From assembly GCF_018873765.1 (NCBI RefSeq), contig NC_057921.1:66081557-66145556 (forward strand): a stretch of DNA of 64,000 bases, in the 5' to 3' direction. The DNA comes from Telopea speciosissima. Its lineage: Eukaryota; Streptophyta; Magnoliopsida; Proteales; Proteaceae. A program made the position numbers and the translations under genes. This document shows positions 63,501-64,000 of this stretch, one piece after another. How positions within the stretch are numbered: position 1 is the first letter of the stretch; every line of letters starts with the position of its first letter. The notes beneath the pieces are model-generated. The model saw only the letters and a program-made list of their open reading frames with translations. It made no database searches and was not told where the DNA came from.

Positions 63501-64000
63501 TAAAGCAAGACCTTGAATAGTTAGGATCAAGGATTACACTTTGCTTTTTCATTAGTTGATTTCTTATGAGGGCCAACCATATGCATGTTGACCCTCCTTT
63601 TCACACGATGGTAGCTCACCTGACAAGGGCTTGCCTTCATTCGTTTCTGTTCCAGAGGAAGTCTTGTGCCTCCAATTACAACCTGTACACCAATAGAAGG
63701 ATGATACTTCAACAGGGTGTTGGCCTCTGCAGCTGCTTGATTTGCAAGCTCTCGAGTTGGGCATATAACAAGCACAAGGATCGGGGGTCTCTTCTGATCA
63801 CGATCAACAGGAGGTGATTTTACGACTACTTCAATAGCGGGGAGCTGAAATCAAGAATTGACAGTAAGCATGGGGAAACTTCTGGCATCTCTGACATAGG
63901 GTTAATTAAACAACTATCTGTTAATTTAATAGCCCAACACTGTGTCCTCAAACACCCAAAATGGTGCGCTTTACCAGAAATGCTACAGTTTTGCCAGTGC
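60515..64000 (-). CDS. DEAD-box ATP-dependent RNA helicase (RH25/26/31 type), 3' part
   Basis: Exons in transcription order: 64000 (window edge)-63975, 63844-63620, 62821-62615, 62530-62444, 62354-62259, 61989-61774, 61291-61109, 60742-60515. Phases agree, giving about 422 codons. It unwinds RNA using ATP. Motifs seen: GTGKT (Walker A, at the edge), [26 protein letters not shown] (DEAD), SAT, then [10 protein letters not shown] and HRLGRTGR of the second RecA domain. The C-terminal region ([39 protein letters not shown]) is typical of the Arabidopsis RH25/RH26/RH31 subgroup. The N-terminus, with any organelle targeting sequence, lies beyond the window. The donor after 62615 (GAG/GTTCCA) is weak, but the reading frame joins correctly. 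Confidence 0.95.

Noticed and set aside
1-64000. tRNA genes, rRNA and CRISPR arrays
   Set aside because: B-box-like GGTTCGAGTC motifs occur, but each sits in a SINE. No cloverleaf could be supported by eye, and no spaced repeat array with unique spacers is present.

Overview
This is nuclear DNA from a flowering plant. It has intron-rich protein genes with GT/AG boundaries, a plant-specific AP2/ERF transcription factor, a trehalose-6-phosphate phosphatase and a plant PF09713 protein. The transposable elements are also plant types: Ty1/copia with the tRNA-iMet primer site TGGTATCAGAGC, a plant RTE-type LINE, Au-type SINEs, and hAT and Mutator MITEs. I see no prokaryotic, organellar or CRISPR features, no rRNA, and no tRNA gene I can support. 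The species cannot be named from the sequence.

Five genes can be modelled. (1) Minus strand, 2550-8508: an 8-exon gene for a 370-residue PF09713 (plant protein 1589, unknown function) protein, with a non-coding leader exon near 9.9-10.1 kb. (2) Minus strand, 13938-28309: a 4-exon gene for a 382-residue secretory-pathway membrane protein of unknown function. Its last intron is about 11.5 kb and filled with mobile DNA. (3) Plus strand, 40725-43731: nine coding exons of trehalose-6-phosphate phosphatase, probably with a 5' leader intron. (4) Plus strand, 56514-57485: an intronless AP2/ERF group I (DREB A-6) factor. (5) Minus strand, 60515-64000: the 3' part of a DEAD-box RNA helicase of the RH25/26/31 type, running off the right edge. 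For genes 1-3 and 5 I joined exons by hand. Reading phase is kept across every junction and family motifs are intact.

The rest is repeat-rich. The big intron of gene 2 holds, in transcription order, an RTE remnant touching the splice donor, an Au SINE, a Ty1/copia relic with an RTE LINE inserted in its coding region, another SINE with a perfect 15-bp target duplication, and a probable Pack-MULE carrying a fragment of a receptor-like kinase exon. From 28.9 to 39.6 kb lies a roughly 1.29-kb tandem array containing a reverse-complement primer-binding site, then an old 3-4 kb segmental duplication. Each copy of that duplication carries a TATA box, CT-rich leader and conserved splice donor. The nearer copy is the likely promoter and leader intron of the phosphatase gene; the farther copy may be a second promoter or a relic. 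The intervals 43.7-56 kb and 57.5-60.5 kb hold no recognisable gene but several MITEs, hairpins and local duplications.

The five genes do not form a pathway; they are ordinary neighbours in a plant chromosome. I found no clearly new biological system. The most notable structures are the duplicated promoter/leader module, the gene-fragment-carrying element in an intron, and the nested retroelements.
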